Shown: positions 16,362 to 24,944 of the stretch, piece by piece
How the letters are laid out: the number at the start of each line of letters is the position of its first letter
Numbering within the stretch: the first letter of the stretch is position 1
Origin: Pedobacter sp. ASV19
Lineage (GTDB): Bacteria > Bacteroidota > Bacteroidia > Sphingobacteriales > Sphingobacteriaceae
Length of the DNA: 36,536 nucleotides
Direction: 5' to 3'
Assembly: GCF_016429005.1 (NCBI RefSeq)
Contig: NZ_JAELTV010000021.1
Span: 1-36,536, forward strand
Translations under genes and position numbers: made by a program
Notes under the pieces: generated by a model
Databases searched by the model: none
The model's input: the letters and a program-made list of their open reading frames with translations, nothing else
Told to the model about the DNA's origin: nothing

Positions 16362-18473
16362 ATGACTGAGAAATTTTACTACGACAACAAGATCGTCAGA
16401 AACTTTGCCATCGCCACCATTGTATGGGGAATTATCGGCATGACGGTTGGTTTGCTCATCGCCATGCAGCTTTTTAAACCTGCCTTAAACATGGGTAACC
16501 AGTACACCACCTTTGGCCGCATCAGGCCGCTGCACACCAATGCAGTAATTTTTGCCTTTGTTGGAAATGCTATCTTTATGGGTGTCTACTATTCGCTCCA
16601 GCGTTTGCTGAAGGCGAGGATGTTCAGCGACATTTTAAGTAAGATCCACTTTTGGGGCTGGCAGTTGATCATTGTCTCCGCAGTCATTACGCTTCCTTTA
16701 GGACTGACCACTTCTCATGAATATGCAGAGCTGGAATGGCCTATAGACATTGCTATCACCATTATCTGGGTGGTCTTCGGGATCAATATGTTTGGAACCA
16801 TCATCAAGCGCCGGGAAAAACATATGTATGTGGCCATTTGGTTCTATATTGCCACTTTCGTTACCATTGCAGTACTGCATATTGTCAATTCATTTGAACT
16901 TCCGGTTTCCGCTTTTAAAAGCTATTACTTATATGCTGGTGTACAGGATGCCCTGGTACAGTGGTGGTATGGCCATAATGCCGTTGCATTCTTCCTCACC
17001 ACACCTTACCTGGGTATGATGTATTATTTTCTGCCCAAAATGGCCCAGCGTCCGGTTTATTCCTATAAGCTGAGTATCCTTCACTTCTGGTCACTGATCT
17101 TTATTTACATCTGGGCAGGCCCACACCATTTGCTGTATACGTCCCTTCCGGGATGGGCGCAGTCATTGGGTGTTGCTTTCTCTGTGATGCTGATTGCTCC
17201 AAGCTGGGGCGGTATGATCAACGGATTGCTGACTCTGAGAGGTGCCTGGGATAAAGTACGCGAAGATCCAACCTTAAAATTCATGGTGGTCGGGATCACT
17301 GCTTATGGTATGGCCACCTTTGAAGGCCCTATGCTTGCCCTTAAGCAGATCAATGCCATTGCACACTATACCGACTGGATTGTTGCACACGTACACGTAG
17401 GGGCACTTGGCTGGAACGGCTTCCTGACTTTTGGAATTCTATACTGGCTGATCCCGCGCATTTACAAAACAGAATTGTATTCTAAAAAGCTGGCTTCTTT
17501 CCACTTCTGGATCGGTACGCTGGGCATTATTTTCTATGCGGTGCCCCTTTATTTCGCCGGGTTTACCCAAGGACTGATGTGGAAAGAGTTTACAGAAGAG
17601 GGTGTACTGAAATACCCTAACTTCCTGGAAACTGTAATTCAGATCATTCCAATGTATATGTTAAGAGCCCTGGGTGGTGCCATGTACCTTTGCGGGGTTA
17701 TCGTAATGACCTATAACATCATTAAAACCGCAAGAGCAGGAAAATTACTGGCCAACGAACCTGCCGAAGCACAAGCACTTGCCAAAGAATATGTACCACA
17801 AGGTTCAGATAAAAAACTGCACCGTTTCCTGGAACGCAAACCTATGATTTTCATGGTGCTGTCTTTAATCGTGATCCTGATTGGCGGTATGATCGAGATG
17901 ATGCCTACTTTCACCATCAAATCCAATATTCCGACCATCGCGAGTGTAAAGCCTTACAGTCCGTTAGAATTGCAGGGAAGAGATGTTTACATCCGTGAAG
18001 GTTGTGTAAACTGCCACTCGCAGATGATCCGTCCGTTCCGTTCAGAAACGGAAAGATATGGAGAATACAGCAAAGCGGGTGAATTCGTTTATGACCATCC
18101 TTTCCTTTGGGGGTCCAAAAGGACAGGACCAGATTTGCAGCGTGTTGGTGGAAAGTACTCCGACTCCTGGCACTACAACCACTTGCTCGATCCGCAAACC
18201 ATGTCGCCGGGAAGTATTATGCCACCTTATGAATGGCTGATCACCCAGAAACTGGATACCACCACCACCATTGCCAAGATCAACGCCATGCGTACCCTGG
18301 GTGTACCTTATGAGCCGGGATATGAACACCAAGCCAATAAAGACCTGGACAAACAGGCCAGAGATATTGCCGCAGATCTGAACAAGAACAATGTAAAAGT
18401 AAAAAGTGATAAAGAGATCATCGCCATTATTGCCTACCTGCAGCGTTTGGGTATGGACATTAAAGCAAAATAA
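16362..18473 (+). CDS. ccoN: cbb3-type cytochrome c oxidase, fused subunits I and II (CcoN-CcoO)
   Basis: A 703-residue fusion. Residues 1 to about 475 are CcoN, a multi-helix haem-copper oxidase subunit with the conserved His-containing segments (RIRPLHTNAVIF, HNAVAFFLT, WAGPHHLLYT, IVAHVHVGALGWNG). After a linker, residues about 490-703 are CcoO: an anchor helix (FMVLSLIVILIGGMIEMMPTF), then a c-type haem site C548-V-N-C-H552 and the axial region GSIMPPYEWL. CcoN holds the low-spin haem b and the haem b3-CuB oxygen site; CcoO passes electrons from soluble cytochrome c. The fused form is well known in Bacteroidota. It reduces oxygen with high affinity and pumps protons, which suits microaerobic growth. 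ccoQ starts 12 bases after its stop. Confidence 0.95.
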   Translation: MTEKFYYDNKIVRNFAIATIVWGIIGMTVGLLIAMQLFKPALNMGNQYTTFGRIRPLHTNAVIFAFVGNAIFMGVYYSLQRLLKARMFSDILSKIHFWGWQLIIVSAVITLPLGLTTSHEYAELEWPIDIAITIIWVVFGINMFGTIIKRREKHMYVAIWFYIATFVTIAVLHIVNSFELPVSAFKSYYLYAGVQDALVQWWYGHNAVAFFLTTPYLGMMYYFLPKMAQRPVYSYKLSILHFWSLIFIYIWAGPHHLLYTSLPGWAQSLGVAFSVMLIAPSWGGMINGLLTLRGAWDKVREDPTLKFMVVGITAYGMATFEGPMLALKQINAIAHYTDWIVAHVHVGALGWNGFLTFGILYWLIPRIYKTELYSKKLASFHFWIGTLGIIFYAVPLYFAGFTQGLMWKEFTEEGVLKYPNFLETVIQIIPMYMLRALGGAMYLCGVIVMTYNIIKTARAGKLLANEPAEAQALAKEYVPQGSDKKLHRFLERKPMIFMVLSLIVILIGGMIEMMPTFTIKSNIPTIASVKPYSPLELQGRDVYIREGCVNCHSQMIRPFRSETERYGEYSKAGEFVYDHPFLWGSKRTGPDLQRVGGKYSDSWHYNHLLDPQTMSPGSIMPPYEWLITQKLDTTTTIAKINAMRTLGVPYEPGYEHQANKDLDKQARDIAADLNKNNVKVKSDKEIIAIIAYLQRLGMDIKAK

Positions 18474-18484
18474 ACGATACAGCT

Positions 18485-18652
18485 ATGTTTAAACAATTTT
18501 TAGAACAGGTAGACGACAAGCAGGTATACCTGATCAGTTCCCTTGGAATATTTGTGCTCTTTTTCATTATCGTAGGCATTGTACTTTATATGATGAAAAA
18601 GGATGAAGTGAAATACATGAGCGAACTCCCGTTAAACGAAGAAGATTTATAA
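18485..18652 (+). CDS. ccoQ: cbb3-type oxidase subunit CcoQ/FixQ
   Basis: A 55-residue open frame, ATG 18485 to TAA 18650-18652. It begins MFKQFLEQVDDKQ, has a single membrane helix (ISSLGIFVLFFIIVGIVLYMM) and ends in a short acidic tail (ELPLNEEDL). Size, one-helix layout and position between CcoO and CcoP are those of CcoQ/FixQ, which stabilises the cbb3 complex. The sequence itself is too short for a strong family match, so the call rests largely on context. Confidence 0.85.
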   Translation: MFKQFLEQVDDKQVYLISSLGIFVLFFIIVGIVLYMMKKDEVKYMSELPLNEEDL

Positions 18653-18653
18653 T

Positions 18654-19457
18654 ATGAGTTATTCAGACATATTGGTGATCGCCATGGGCCTCACCGCCAT
18701 CATGGTACTGGGTGTTTCCGTCCTGATGCTTAAAGTGATCAAGTTCTACATCAAAGAATCTGTTGACCCTACCCCTTTTCTCAGTCCGGAAGAAAAAGCA
18801 CAAAGAGCCCTTGCCGAAGAACAGGCACTGGCCCTGAAAAAGGCACAGCCTTCACTGCTCAGCAAATTAATGGGCTTAAGACCCATATCTGAGGAAAAAG
18901 ACCTGGTTATGGAGCATGAATTTGACGGTATTGCAGAGCTCAATAATCCAACACCGGCCTGGTTTATGGTCCTCTTCTATGGAACCATCATCTTCGCGGT
19001 GATCTATTTGTTCAATTATGAAGTACTGGGCTGGGGCCAAAACCAGGAACAGGAATACAACACAGAACTGGAACAGGCGGTACTGGCCAAAGAAGCTTTC
19101 CTGGCAAAACCTGGAAATGCCAAAAATGCAGTGAATGAGAACAACATTGAACAAAGTAAAGATCCCGCTGTAATCAATGAGGGTGCTTCCCTGTTCAAAA
19201 ACAGGTGTACGCCCTGCCACGGGGAACATGCCCAGGGTATTGTGGGCCCTAACCTGACCGACGAGTACTGGCTGCATGGCGGAACCGTGAAGGACATCTT
19301 TAAGACCATCAAATATGGCGTACCAGAAAAAGGGATGATCGCCTGGGAGAAATCGCTCAGCGCACAACAAATTGCAGATCTGACCAATTACATCTTATCC
19401 CTTCAGGGAAGTCATCCTGCCGGGGCAAAAGCACCTCAGGGTGAAAAACAAAAATAA
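18654..19457 (+). CDS. ccoP: cbb3-type oxidase subunit III (CcoP), single-haem form
   Basis: A 267-residue protein, ATG one base after the ccoQ stop. It has two membrane helices (about residues 6-29 and 103-125) separated by a Lys/Glu/Ala-rich cytoplasmic stretch. The second helix region PTPAWFMVLFYGTIIFAVIYL is characteristic of CcoP. The periplasmic part has one cytochrome c domain with C185-T-P-C-H189 and the likely axial Met228 (GVPEKGMIAW). Proteobacterial CcoP normally has two haem c domains; only one is present, which appears usual in this phylum. It delivers electrons to CcoO/CcoN. Part of a tightly packed ccoNOQPGH operon. Confidence 0.93.
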   Translation: MSYSDILVIAMGLTAIMVLGVSVLMLKVIKFYIKESVDPTPFLSPEEKAQRALAEEQALALKKAQPSLLSKLMGLRPISEEKDLVMEHEFDGIAELNNPTPAWFMVLFYGTIIFAVIYLFNYEVLGWGQNQEQEYNTELEQAVLAKEAFLAKPGNAKNAVNENNIEQSKDPAVINEGASLFKNRCTPCHGEHAQGIVGPNLTDEYWLHGGTVKDIFKTIKYGVPEKGMIAWEKSLSAQQIADLTNYILSLQGSHPAGAKAPQGEKQK

Positions 19458-19459
19458 CC

Positions 19460-20857
19460 ATGTCACAGAGCCCAGACCAGTTCAGAAACCAGATCTCTAC
19501 CGTAACAGACGATGGAAAGAAACGCAAATGGATTTATCCCCGTATTGTAAAGGGAAGCCTGTATAAATACCGTTCAGCTGTCAGTTCCTTTTTCCTGGCG
19601 CTGCTTTTTGCCGCGCCATTTATTAAAGTTAACGGAGAACAGCTGGTGTTGCTAAATGTACTGGAAAGAAAGTTTGTATTCTTCGGGATCATTTTCTGGC
19701 CTCAGGACTTCTACCTGTTTGTACTGGGCCTGCTGACTTTCATGGTCTTCATCGTACTCTTTACAGTGGTATTTGGCCGGGTATTCTGCGGCTGGGCCTG
19801 CCCGCAAACTATTTTCATGGAAATGGTTTTCCGCCGGATAGAGAACTGGATTGAAGGCGACCATATCAAACAAAAAAAGCTGGATGATGGCCCGATGACT
19901 ACTGAAAAAGTGGTCAAAAAAACGGTTAAACATACCGCTTTCCTGGTGGTCTCCTTTTTTATTGCCAATATTTTCCTGGCCTATCTGATTGGCTCTGATG
20001 CATTGATCAAAATCATGACCGAACCTGTACAACAACACTTAAGTGGTTTTATTTCTATCTGTATCTTCACTTTTGTGTTTTACCTGGTCTTTTCCCGGAT
20101 GCGGGAACTGGTTTGTACAGTGGCTTGTCCTTACGGACGCTTACAAGGCGTACTGCTCGACAACCAAAGTATCATTGTTGCCTACGATTATGAAAGAGGT
20201 GAACCAAGAGGAAAGCGCATTAAAGGAGAAGAAAACCTCCGGGGCGATTGCATTGACTGCAAGCTTTGTGTGCACGTTTGCCCTACCGGGATAGACATCC
20301 GGAATGGTACCCAGCTGGAGTGTATCAATTGTACCGCCTGTATCGATGCCTGCGATATGGTGATGGAAAAAATTGACCGGCCACTACGGCTGATCGGTTT
20401 TAAATCTGAAGAAGAGATCAAGCTGAAACAACCTTTTAAACTCAGCAAAAGGATTTACGGCTATAGTGCCGTCCTGTTGATTTTAATGAGTTTACTCAGT
20501 TACCTGCTCCTGAACAGAAGCGATGTAAAAGCGACCATTTTAAGGGCCAGCGGAACGCTGTACCAGATCCGTGACCAAGATCATACCGTGAGTAACTTAT
20601 ATAATGCCGAACTGGTCAACAAAACCAGCAAAGACCTTAAATTTGAAATTGTACCGGAAGACCCGGCAGCAAAGATACAATTTATCCAAAAAGAGGATCA
20701 GCTCAAATACGGAGGCAGTACAAAACTGACCTTCTTTATCATCCTTCCTCAAAACAGCATTAAGCAATATAAAACAGAAATTGGCTTTAAACTCCTTTCG
20801 GGAGGAAAAGTGATAGACCGCTTTCAAACCACTTTTATCGCACCACCAAATGATTAG
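19460..20857 (+). CDS. ccoG: Cytochrome c oxidase accessory protein CcoG (FixG)
   Basis: A 465-residue membrane iron-sulfur protein. It has about five membrane helices, the cysteine block FCGWACPQTIFMEMVFRRIE, the second block CTVACPYGRLQG, and two [4Fe-4S] ferredoxin motifs: C264-IDC-KLC-VHVCP and C288-INC-TAC-IDAC. The C-terminal third is an Ig-like beta domain outside the membrane (SNLYNAELVNKTSKDLKFEI). CcoG is needed for cbb3 assembly and in other bacteria acts as a cupric reductase supplying Cu(I). It starts two bases after the ccoP stop and ccoH follows three bases after its own stop, which shows operon organisation. Confidence 0.95.
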   Translation: MSQSPDQFRNQISTVTDDGKKRKWIYPRIVKGSLYKYRSAVSSFFLALLFAAPFIKVNGEQLVLLNVLERKFVFFGIIFWPQDFYLFVLGLLTFMVFIVLFTVVFGRVFCGWACPQTIFMEMVFRRIENWIEGDHIKQKKLDDGPMTTEKVVKKTVKHTAFLVVSFFIANIFLAYLIGSDALIKIMTEPVQQHLSGFISICIFTFVFYLVFSRMRELVCTVACPYGRLQGVLLDNQSIIVAYDYERGEPRGKRIKGEENLRGDCIDCKLCVHVCPTGIDIRNGTQLECINCTACIDACDMVMEKIDRPLRLIGFKSEEEIKLKQPFKLSKRIYGYSAVLLILMSLLSYLLLNRSDVKATILRASGTLYQIRDQDHTVSNLYNAELVNKTSKDLKFEIVPEDPAAKIQFIQKEDQLKYGGSTKLTFFIILPQNSIKQYKTEIGFKLLSGGKVIDRFQTTFIAPPND

Positions 20858-20860
20858 ACT

Positions 20861-21289
20861 ATGAAATGGAACTGGGGAACAAAATTAGTGATCGGCCTGG
20901 CCGTCTTTATGACTTTCATTATTGTACTGGGTATAAAAATGATCAGGAGCAAAAGCGATGCACTGGTGGATAATGACTATTATGAGAAAGGTATTCATTA
21001 CGACCAGGATTACTTAAAGAAAGAGAACGTAAAAAAGGAACATGCAGAACCTGTTGTAGAAATAACAAGTGATACCCTTGTTCTTAGCTTTAAACAAGCC
21101 GCAACAGGTGAGGTGCAACTGATCCGTACAGCCGACAAGAAACTGGACCAGAAGCTGGAACTGAAAACAGATTCCAGAAATCAGTTTCGTATCCCTGTAG
21201 GCCAAAAGGCCAGTGGCTTATGGAAACTTAAAATGGAATGGAAAAACGATGGAAAATCTTATCTGTATGAAAAGGAGGTGATGTTGTAA
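20861..21289 (+). CDS. ccoH: FixH/CcoH family protein
   Basis: A 142-residue protein with one N-terminal membrane helix (WGTKLVIGLAVFMTFIIVLG) and a periplasmic beta domain. The segment KSDALVDNDYYEKGIHYDQDY is the FixH signature. The protein takes part in the assembly of cbb3 oxidase or its copper supply. The stop TAA (21287-21289) shares its last base with the ATG of the next gene. Confidence 0.88.
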   Translation: MKWNWGTKLVIGLAVFMTFIIVLGIKMIRSKSDALVDNDYYEKGIHYDQDYLKKENVKKEHAEPVVEITSDTLVLSFKQAATGEVQLIRTADKKLDQKLELKTDSRNQFRIPVGQKASGLWKLKMEWKNDGKSYLYEKEVML

Positions 21290-21975
21290 TGAGCGATAAC
21301 CACCTGGCTTTTATGATTGGATTACTGGGCAGCGTACATTGCGTGGGCATGTGCGGGCCGCTGGCCTTTGCAGTTCCGTCTTTGCAGTCCGGTCGTATGT
21401 ACCTTATACTCGACAAATTACTTTACCAAACTGGCCGGATCATCTCCTATTGTATATTAGGTGTGTTCATTGGAGCGATTGGCCAACAAATCTGGCTCTC
21501 AGGCATGCAGCAAGGCATCAGTATCCTCAGTGGATTGCTCATTCTTGTTGCCGCCTGCACCAGGATTTTTAAATTCTCAGCGCCTGCAGTCGGGCCTTCT
21601 TTTCTTTTAAAACCTTTTCATAAGCTATTCGGTTATGCTTTAAAACACAAAGCCAATCATTTGATCATTGGAATGATCAATGGGCTGCTACCCTGCGGAT
21701 TTGTGTACCTGGCACTGGCCGGAGCAGTGAATACTCCAGGTATTCCATCGGCAGTAAGTTATATGTTCTGGTTTGGACTGGGCACTGCCCCTTTGATGTT
21801 ACTGGTTACTATTGGTGTCGGATGGACCAGTGCAATGGTCAGAAACCGCATAAACAAAACCATTCCATATCTGATGATCTGCCTGGGTATCTGGTTTATT
21901 TTAAGAGGGATGAATCTAAACATCCCTTATTTAAGTCCATCTAAACCCGGCAGTACAGTTGCAGACTGCCGCTAA
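21289..21975 (+). CDS. TauE/SafE-like membrane protein (DsbD_2/CcoA-region family)
   Basis: A 228-residue protein with about six membrane helices. The first has the paired cysteines SVHCVGMCGPLAFA and the fourth NGLLPCGFVYLALAGAV, the two conserved Cys regions of the DsbD_2 / 'sulfite exporter TauE/SafE' group. Members at the end of cco operons are often linked to copper or cytochrome maturation, though the transported species is not settled. The one-base overlap with ccoH shows it belongs to the operon. Its stop lies five bases from the converging hemN stop, with no terminator hairpin seen. Confidence 0.82.
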   Translation: MSDNHLAFMIGLLGSVHCVGMCGPLAFAVPSLQSGRMYLILDKLLYQTGRIISYCILGVFIGAIGQQIWLSGMQQGISILSGLLILVAACTRIFKFSAPAVGPSFLLKPFHKLFGYALKHKANHLIIGMINGLLPCGFVYLALAGAVNTPGIPSAVSYMFWFGLGTAPLMLLVTIGVGWTSAMVRNRINKTIPYLMICLGIWFILRGMNLNIPYLSPSKPGSTVADCR

Positions 21976-21979
21976 GCAG

Positions 21980-23341
21980 CTAAACTGCCATACTGAACAA
22001 TTGAGTTGCAGGTTGATTTCTCCAGAGTCTGGCATCCAGCGTCATACATATGTTTCTCAGAAATCTTTTGCCCAATGGGCTTACCCGAAGAGACCGGTCT
22101 GCAATTTCAACCAGACCATCTGCTTCCAGTTCCTGCATACGCTGCAGTCCTTCCCATAAGGATACATGCTGCAATTCTTCAGAAGACCAGGAAGTAGCGC
22201 CTTTGCACATGATATTCAGAATATGCTGGCGGAGCACCAAATCTTCTTCATTCAGGATATGGCCCTTGAACACAGGAATCTCTCCACTGTTCACCAACTC
22301 CAGATAATCTTCTACTTTTTTTACGTTTTGCGCAAAACCAGTCCAGGTATCACTAATAGACGAAACTCCAAGACCAATCATCAAACGGCTGTACTGATCT
22401 GTATAGCCCATAAAATTACGGTGAAGCCGTCCATCCTTTTCTGCAGTAAACAAACTGTCGGTTTGCAGGGTAAAATGATCCATACCAATCTCTGTGTAGC
22501 CCCCTGCCTTCAGCATTTCCCGGCCTGTTTCATAAAGTTTACCTTTAAGATCTGCAGAAGGCAGGTCCTGTTCTGTATATCTCCTTTGCCCAGGCCTTAC
22601 CCAGGGCACATGCGCATAGCTGTAAAAAGCAATCCGGTCTGGCCGCAGCTTTAAAACGGAGTTCATCGTATCTACAAGACCTTCCAGGCTTTGGAATGGC
22701 AAGCCGTAGATCAGGTCATAATTGACAGATCTGTAGCCCGCATTTCTGGCCTCTTCAGTTGCCCGCTCCACGTCCTGATAGCTTTGTATACGGTTGATCA
22801 TGAGTTGTACTTTTGGATCAAAATCCTGGATACCCAGACTCAGGCGTTTAAAGCCGAGGCGGTATAAAGTATCCAGATGGGCTTTGGTGGTATTTCCGGG
22901 ATGTGCCTCAAAACTAAATTCCGCTCGTTCATGTACTGAAGCATGCTTTAGAAGACCATTGATCAGTATTTCCAAATGTTCAGGGCTAAAAAAAGTTGGT
23001 GTACCGCCGCCCAGGTGTAATTCCCGGATCACCGGCTTACCATCAAAGCATTTAAGGTACAAAGCCCATTCTTTCAAGACGGCCGCAATATAAGGTGCTT
23101 CTACTTTATGATTGCGCGTAATCCTGGTATTACATCCGCAATACGTGCACAGGCTTTCACAAAAAGGTAAATGAATATACAAACTGATGCCTTCGGCAGC
23201 ATTACTTTCTCTAAATGAGCATCGCACCGCCTCCTTCCATCGGTCAGCACTAAAACTTTCCGATTCCCAGTAAGGAACAGTAGGATAACTCGTATAACGG
23301 GGCACAGCCACATTGTATTTATCGGATAGCTTAGTTTTCAT
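21980..23341 (-). CDS. hemN: Oxygen-independent coproporphyrinogen III oxidase HemN
   Basis: About 453 residues from ATG 23341 (MKTKLSDKYNVAVPRYTSYP); the frame extends 15 codons upstream into the previous gene without family support. The radical-SAM cluster motif is C61-ESL-C65-TY-C68-G-C70, matching the HemN pattern including the fourth Cys, followed by GGGTPTFFSPEHLEIL and EAHPGNT. The C-terminal HemN domain (HLYPLGKRFLRNICM-like end) is complete. The enzyme converts coproporphyrinogen III to protoporphyrinogen IX using SAM when oxygen is scarce. Placement opposite the cbb3 operon fits the demand for haem in microaerobic growth. Its start overlaps the upstream gene by 11 bases, so the two are translationally coupled. 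Confidence 0.94.
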   Translation of the reverse strand: MKTKLSDKYNVAVPRYTSYPTVPYWESESFSADRWKEAVRCSFRESNAAEGISLYIHLPFCESLCTYCGCNTRITRNHKVEAPYIAAVLKEWALYLKCFDGKPVIRELHLGGGTPTFFSPEHLEILINGLLKHASVHERAEFSFEAHPGNTTKAHLDTLYRLGFKRLSLGIQDFDPKVQLMINRIQSYQDVERATEEARNAGYRSVNYDLIYGLPFQSLEGLVDTMNSVLKLRPDRIAFYSYAHVPWVRPGQRRYTEQDLPSADLKGKLYETGREMLKAGGYTEIGMDHFTLQTDSLFTAEKDGRLHRNFMGYTDQYSRLMIGLGVSSISDTWTGFAQNVKKVEDYLELVNSGEIPVFKGHILNEEDLVLRQHILNIMCKGATSWSSEELQHVSLWEGLQRMQELEADGLVEIADRSLRVSPLGKRFLRNICMTLDARLWRNQPATQLFSMAV

Positions 23342-23804
23342 GATCATCTTCTTTAGAAGAGTCAAACACATCAGAATGCTGGTCACAGGCCCGGGAACAA
23401 ACGCAGGAAGAACCCAAACATTTTTTGCGCTGCCACTTGTCCAGGTTCAGGATCGTTTCTACGGCCAGGGCCATAGACAAAGCTTCCTGAGAGCCCTCTT
23501 TAAGAATAGAAGCAGGTACATTAGCAATCCGGATGTTCCGGCTTACCGCGGCCTGTTTATCAATATGCTCAACAGAACTGGAACGTGTCGCAATATATTT
23601 AATGCCCAGATCGGCGAGCCGGTTGATTACCTTCTCCGATACCTCGTCATCCACAAATACGATAACGGCCTCCTTACCTTCTGCGTAAACAACGGTATCT
23701 TCACTTAGCGCATTCGAAATTAAAGTAATGTCATGCTTTTTGCGATTAGCGATCGCAAGAGGTTCTTTTTCAGAAGATTTAATACTATAGGCTACTGCTC
23801 TCAT
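23331..23804 (-). CDS. Short D-2-hydroxyacid (lactate) dehydrogenase-like protein with Cys-rich tail
   Basis: A 157-residue protein. Residues 1 to about 120 match the N-terminal substrate-binding half-domain of D-lactate dehydrogenases (GIKYIATRSSSVEHIDKQAA then IRIANVPA). The NAD-binding Rossmann domain and the catalytic Arg, Glu and His are absent, so it cannot be a normal dehydrogenase. Instead it ends in KKCLGSSCVCSRACDQ, with Cys129, Cys134, Cys136 and Cys140 in a CX4CXCX3C pattern that could bind a metal or iron-sulfur cluster. It overlaps hemN by 11 bases, and its reading frame is clean, so it is more likely a repurposed gene than decay. It could be a regulatory or metal-binding protein of the microaerobic set. 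Function unknown. Confidence 0.75.
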   Translation of the reverse strand: MRAVAYSIKSSEKEPLAIANRKKHDITLISNALSEDTVVYAEGKEAVIVFVDDEVSEKVINRLADLGIKYIATRSSSVEHIDKQAAVSRNIRIANVPASILKEGSQEALSMALAVETILNLDKWQRKKCLGSSCVCSRACDQHSDVFDSSKEDDHEN

Positions 23805-23844
23805 GCTTGATATTTTATAACATCAAAATTAAGTGCAGCAGCCT

Positions 23845-23867
23845 TTGATTAGAATGAGTTTAATCAA
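23845..23867. promoter_or_regulatory. TTGATTA / TAATCAA inverted repeat upstream of the LDH-like gene and hemN
   Basis: Arms TTGATTA (23845-23851) and TAATCAA (23861-23867) are separated by 9 bp. Each arm contains an FNR half-site (TTGAT or ATCAA), but the spacing is not the canonical four bases. Within the gap, ATGAG gives a weak second half for either arm. It lies about 52 bp upstream of ATG 23804. It might be a degenerate FNR-type site; this is uncertain. Confidence 0.3.
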
Positions 23868-23885
23868 CCATTAAAATGATATTCA

Positions 23886-24944
23886 TCAGTTTTTCATTTG
23901 ACGGAGTCTTTTAAGGTCCAGAATCTGGATCTGACTACCCTTACGTTCTATGATGAGTTCATCTTTAAAATCACTCAGGATACGGCTCACAGTCTCTGTG
24001 GCCATTCCGGCAAGTGCAGCCAGATTGTCTCTGGACACCCGCAATAAAAGCGGGTCATCAGACTGTTCCTGTTTGGACAGACGGATCAATACCTCCGACA
24101 ACCTTTTGCGTACAGAGTGATAAGCCAGTTGCATGAGCTGCTCTTCTTTATCCAATAAATTATTAGATAATATCTTAATAAACTGACGTCCGATATCCGG
24201 GTACTGGTTCAAAAGTTCCTCCATCATGTCTTTAGGCAACATGCAAATGGTGGTATCTTCCATCGCCTCTGCATTCTCAGCGTAAGGTTCATTCAACAAT
24301 AAAGAAGGAATTCCAAAATATTGATCTTCCCCGTAAATCCCGGTCATCAGCTGTCTGCCGTCTTCAGTCAATTTAATGGTTTTCACTTTTCCTGTGATCA
24401 CCAGATAAATTCCCTGAACTGAATCCCCCTCATAATAAATAACCTGTTTCTTTTTTATATGCCTTACCTTACGCTGGGCAATCAGCTTATTCAATTCTCC
24501 CAATCCAGATTTATCACTGATCAGACCACTGATCTGGTCAAGAGATTTACTGTAAAAGGCTTGTTGTTTATTTCTCTTATTCAACCTGCTTTCAATGGCA
24601 TTGAGCAGTTCTATATCGTCGAAAGGTTTAGTGAGGTAGTCGTCGGCGCCCATTTCCATTCCTTTTCTCATGTCCAGCCGTTCTGCCTTGGCAGTAAGAA
24701 AAATAAAAGGTATAGCAGAAGTATTGGGATTCTTACTGAGCATATACAACACACCGTAGCCATCCAGTTCGGGCATCATAATGTCGCAGAGGATCAGGTC
24801 GGGAAGATGCTGTACAGCCAAATCGACCCCGGTCTTTCCATGGTTGGCTTCCAGTACTTCATAGCCGGCAAGATCCAAGATCTCTCCTACACTCTCCCGT
24901 ATATCATTATTATCTTCTATAACCAGAATCTTTGTTTTCCCCAT
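23886..24944 (-). CDS. Response regulator fusing a receiver domain to a Crp/Fnr-type transcription factor (FixJ/FixK-like fusion)
   Basis: A 352-residue protein. Residues 1-120 are a CheY-like receiver: acidic pocket near Glu10-Asp11, phosphoacceptor Asp54 (LILCDIMMPELDG), Thr84 and Lys106 (YLTKPF). Residues about 150-265 are a cyclic-nucleotide-binding-fold domain, without the Arg of the cAMP-binding PRxAT motif (NEPYAENAEA instead) and without FNR iron-sulfur cysteines. Residues about 275-335 are the Crp helix-turn-helix. Its recognition helix ATETVSRILSDF has the E-x-x-S-R pattern (E317, S320, R321) of FNR/FixK, which reads TTGAT half-sites. Its ATG directly abuts the kinase stop, so the two are cotranscribed. 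By inference, phosphorylation by the haem-PAS kinase controls DNA binding at the FNR-like boxes in this window. Confidence 0.9.
   Translation of the reverse strand: MGKTKILVIEDNNDIRESVGEILDLAGYEVLEANHGKTGVDLAVQHLPDLILCDIMMPELDGYGVLYMLSKNPNTSAIPFIFLTAKAERLDMRKGMEMGADDYLTKPFDDIELLNAIESRLNKRNKQQAFYSKSLDQISGLISDKSGLGELNKLIAQRKVRHIKKKQVIYYEGDSVQGIYLVITGKVKTIKLTEDGRQLMTGIYGEDQYFGIPSLLLNEPYAENAEAMEDTTICMLPKDMMEELLNQYPDIGRQFIKILSNNLLDKEEQLMQLAYHSVRKRLSEVLIRLSKQEQSDDPLLLRVSRDNLAALAGMATETVSRILSDFKDELIIERKGSQIQILDLKRLRQMKN

Noticed and set aside
18876-19370. Long antisense open frame opposite ccoP
   Set aside because: It mirrors a well-supported CcoP gene with haem motif and shows no domain of its own.
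23807-23826. TTGAT ... ATCAA upstream of the LDH-like gene as a canonical FNR box
   Set aside because: The spacer is 10 bp instead of 4, and one half overlaps the region beside the start codon; the arms may be chance in AT-rich DNA.
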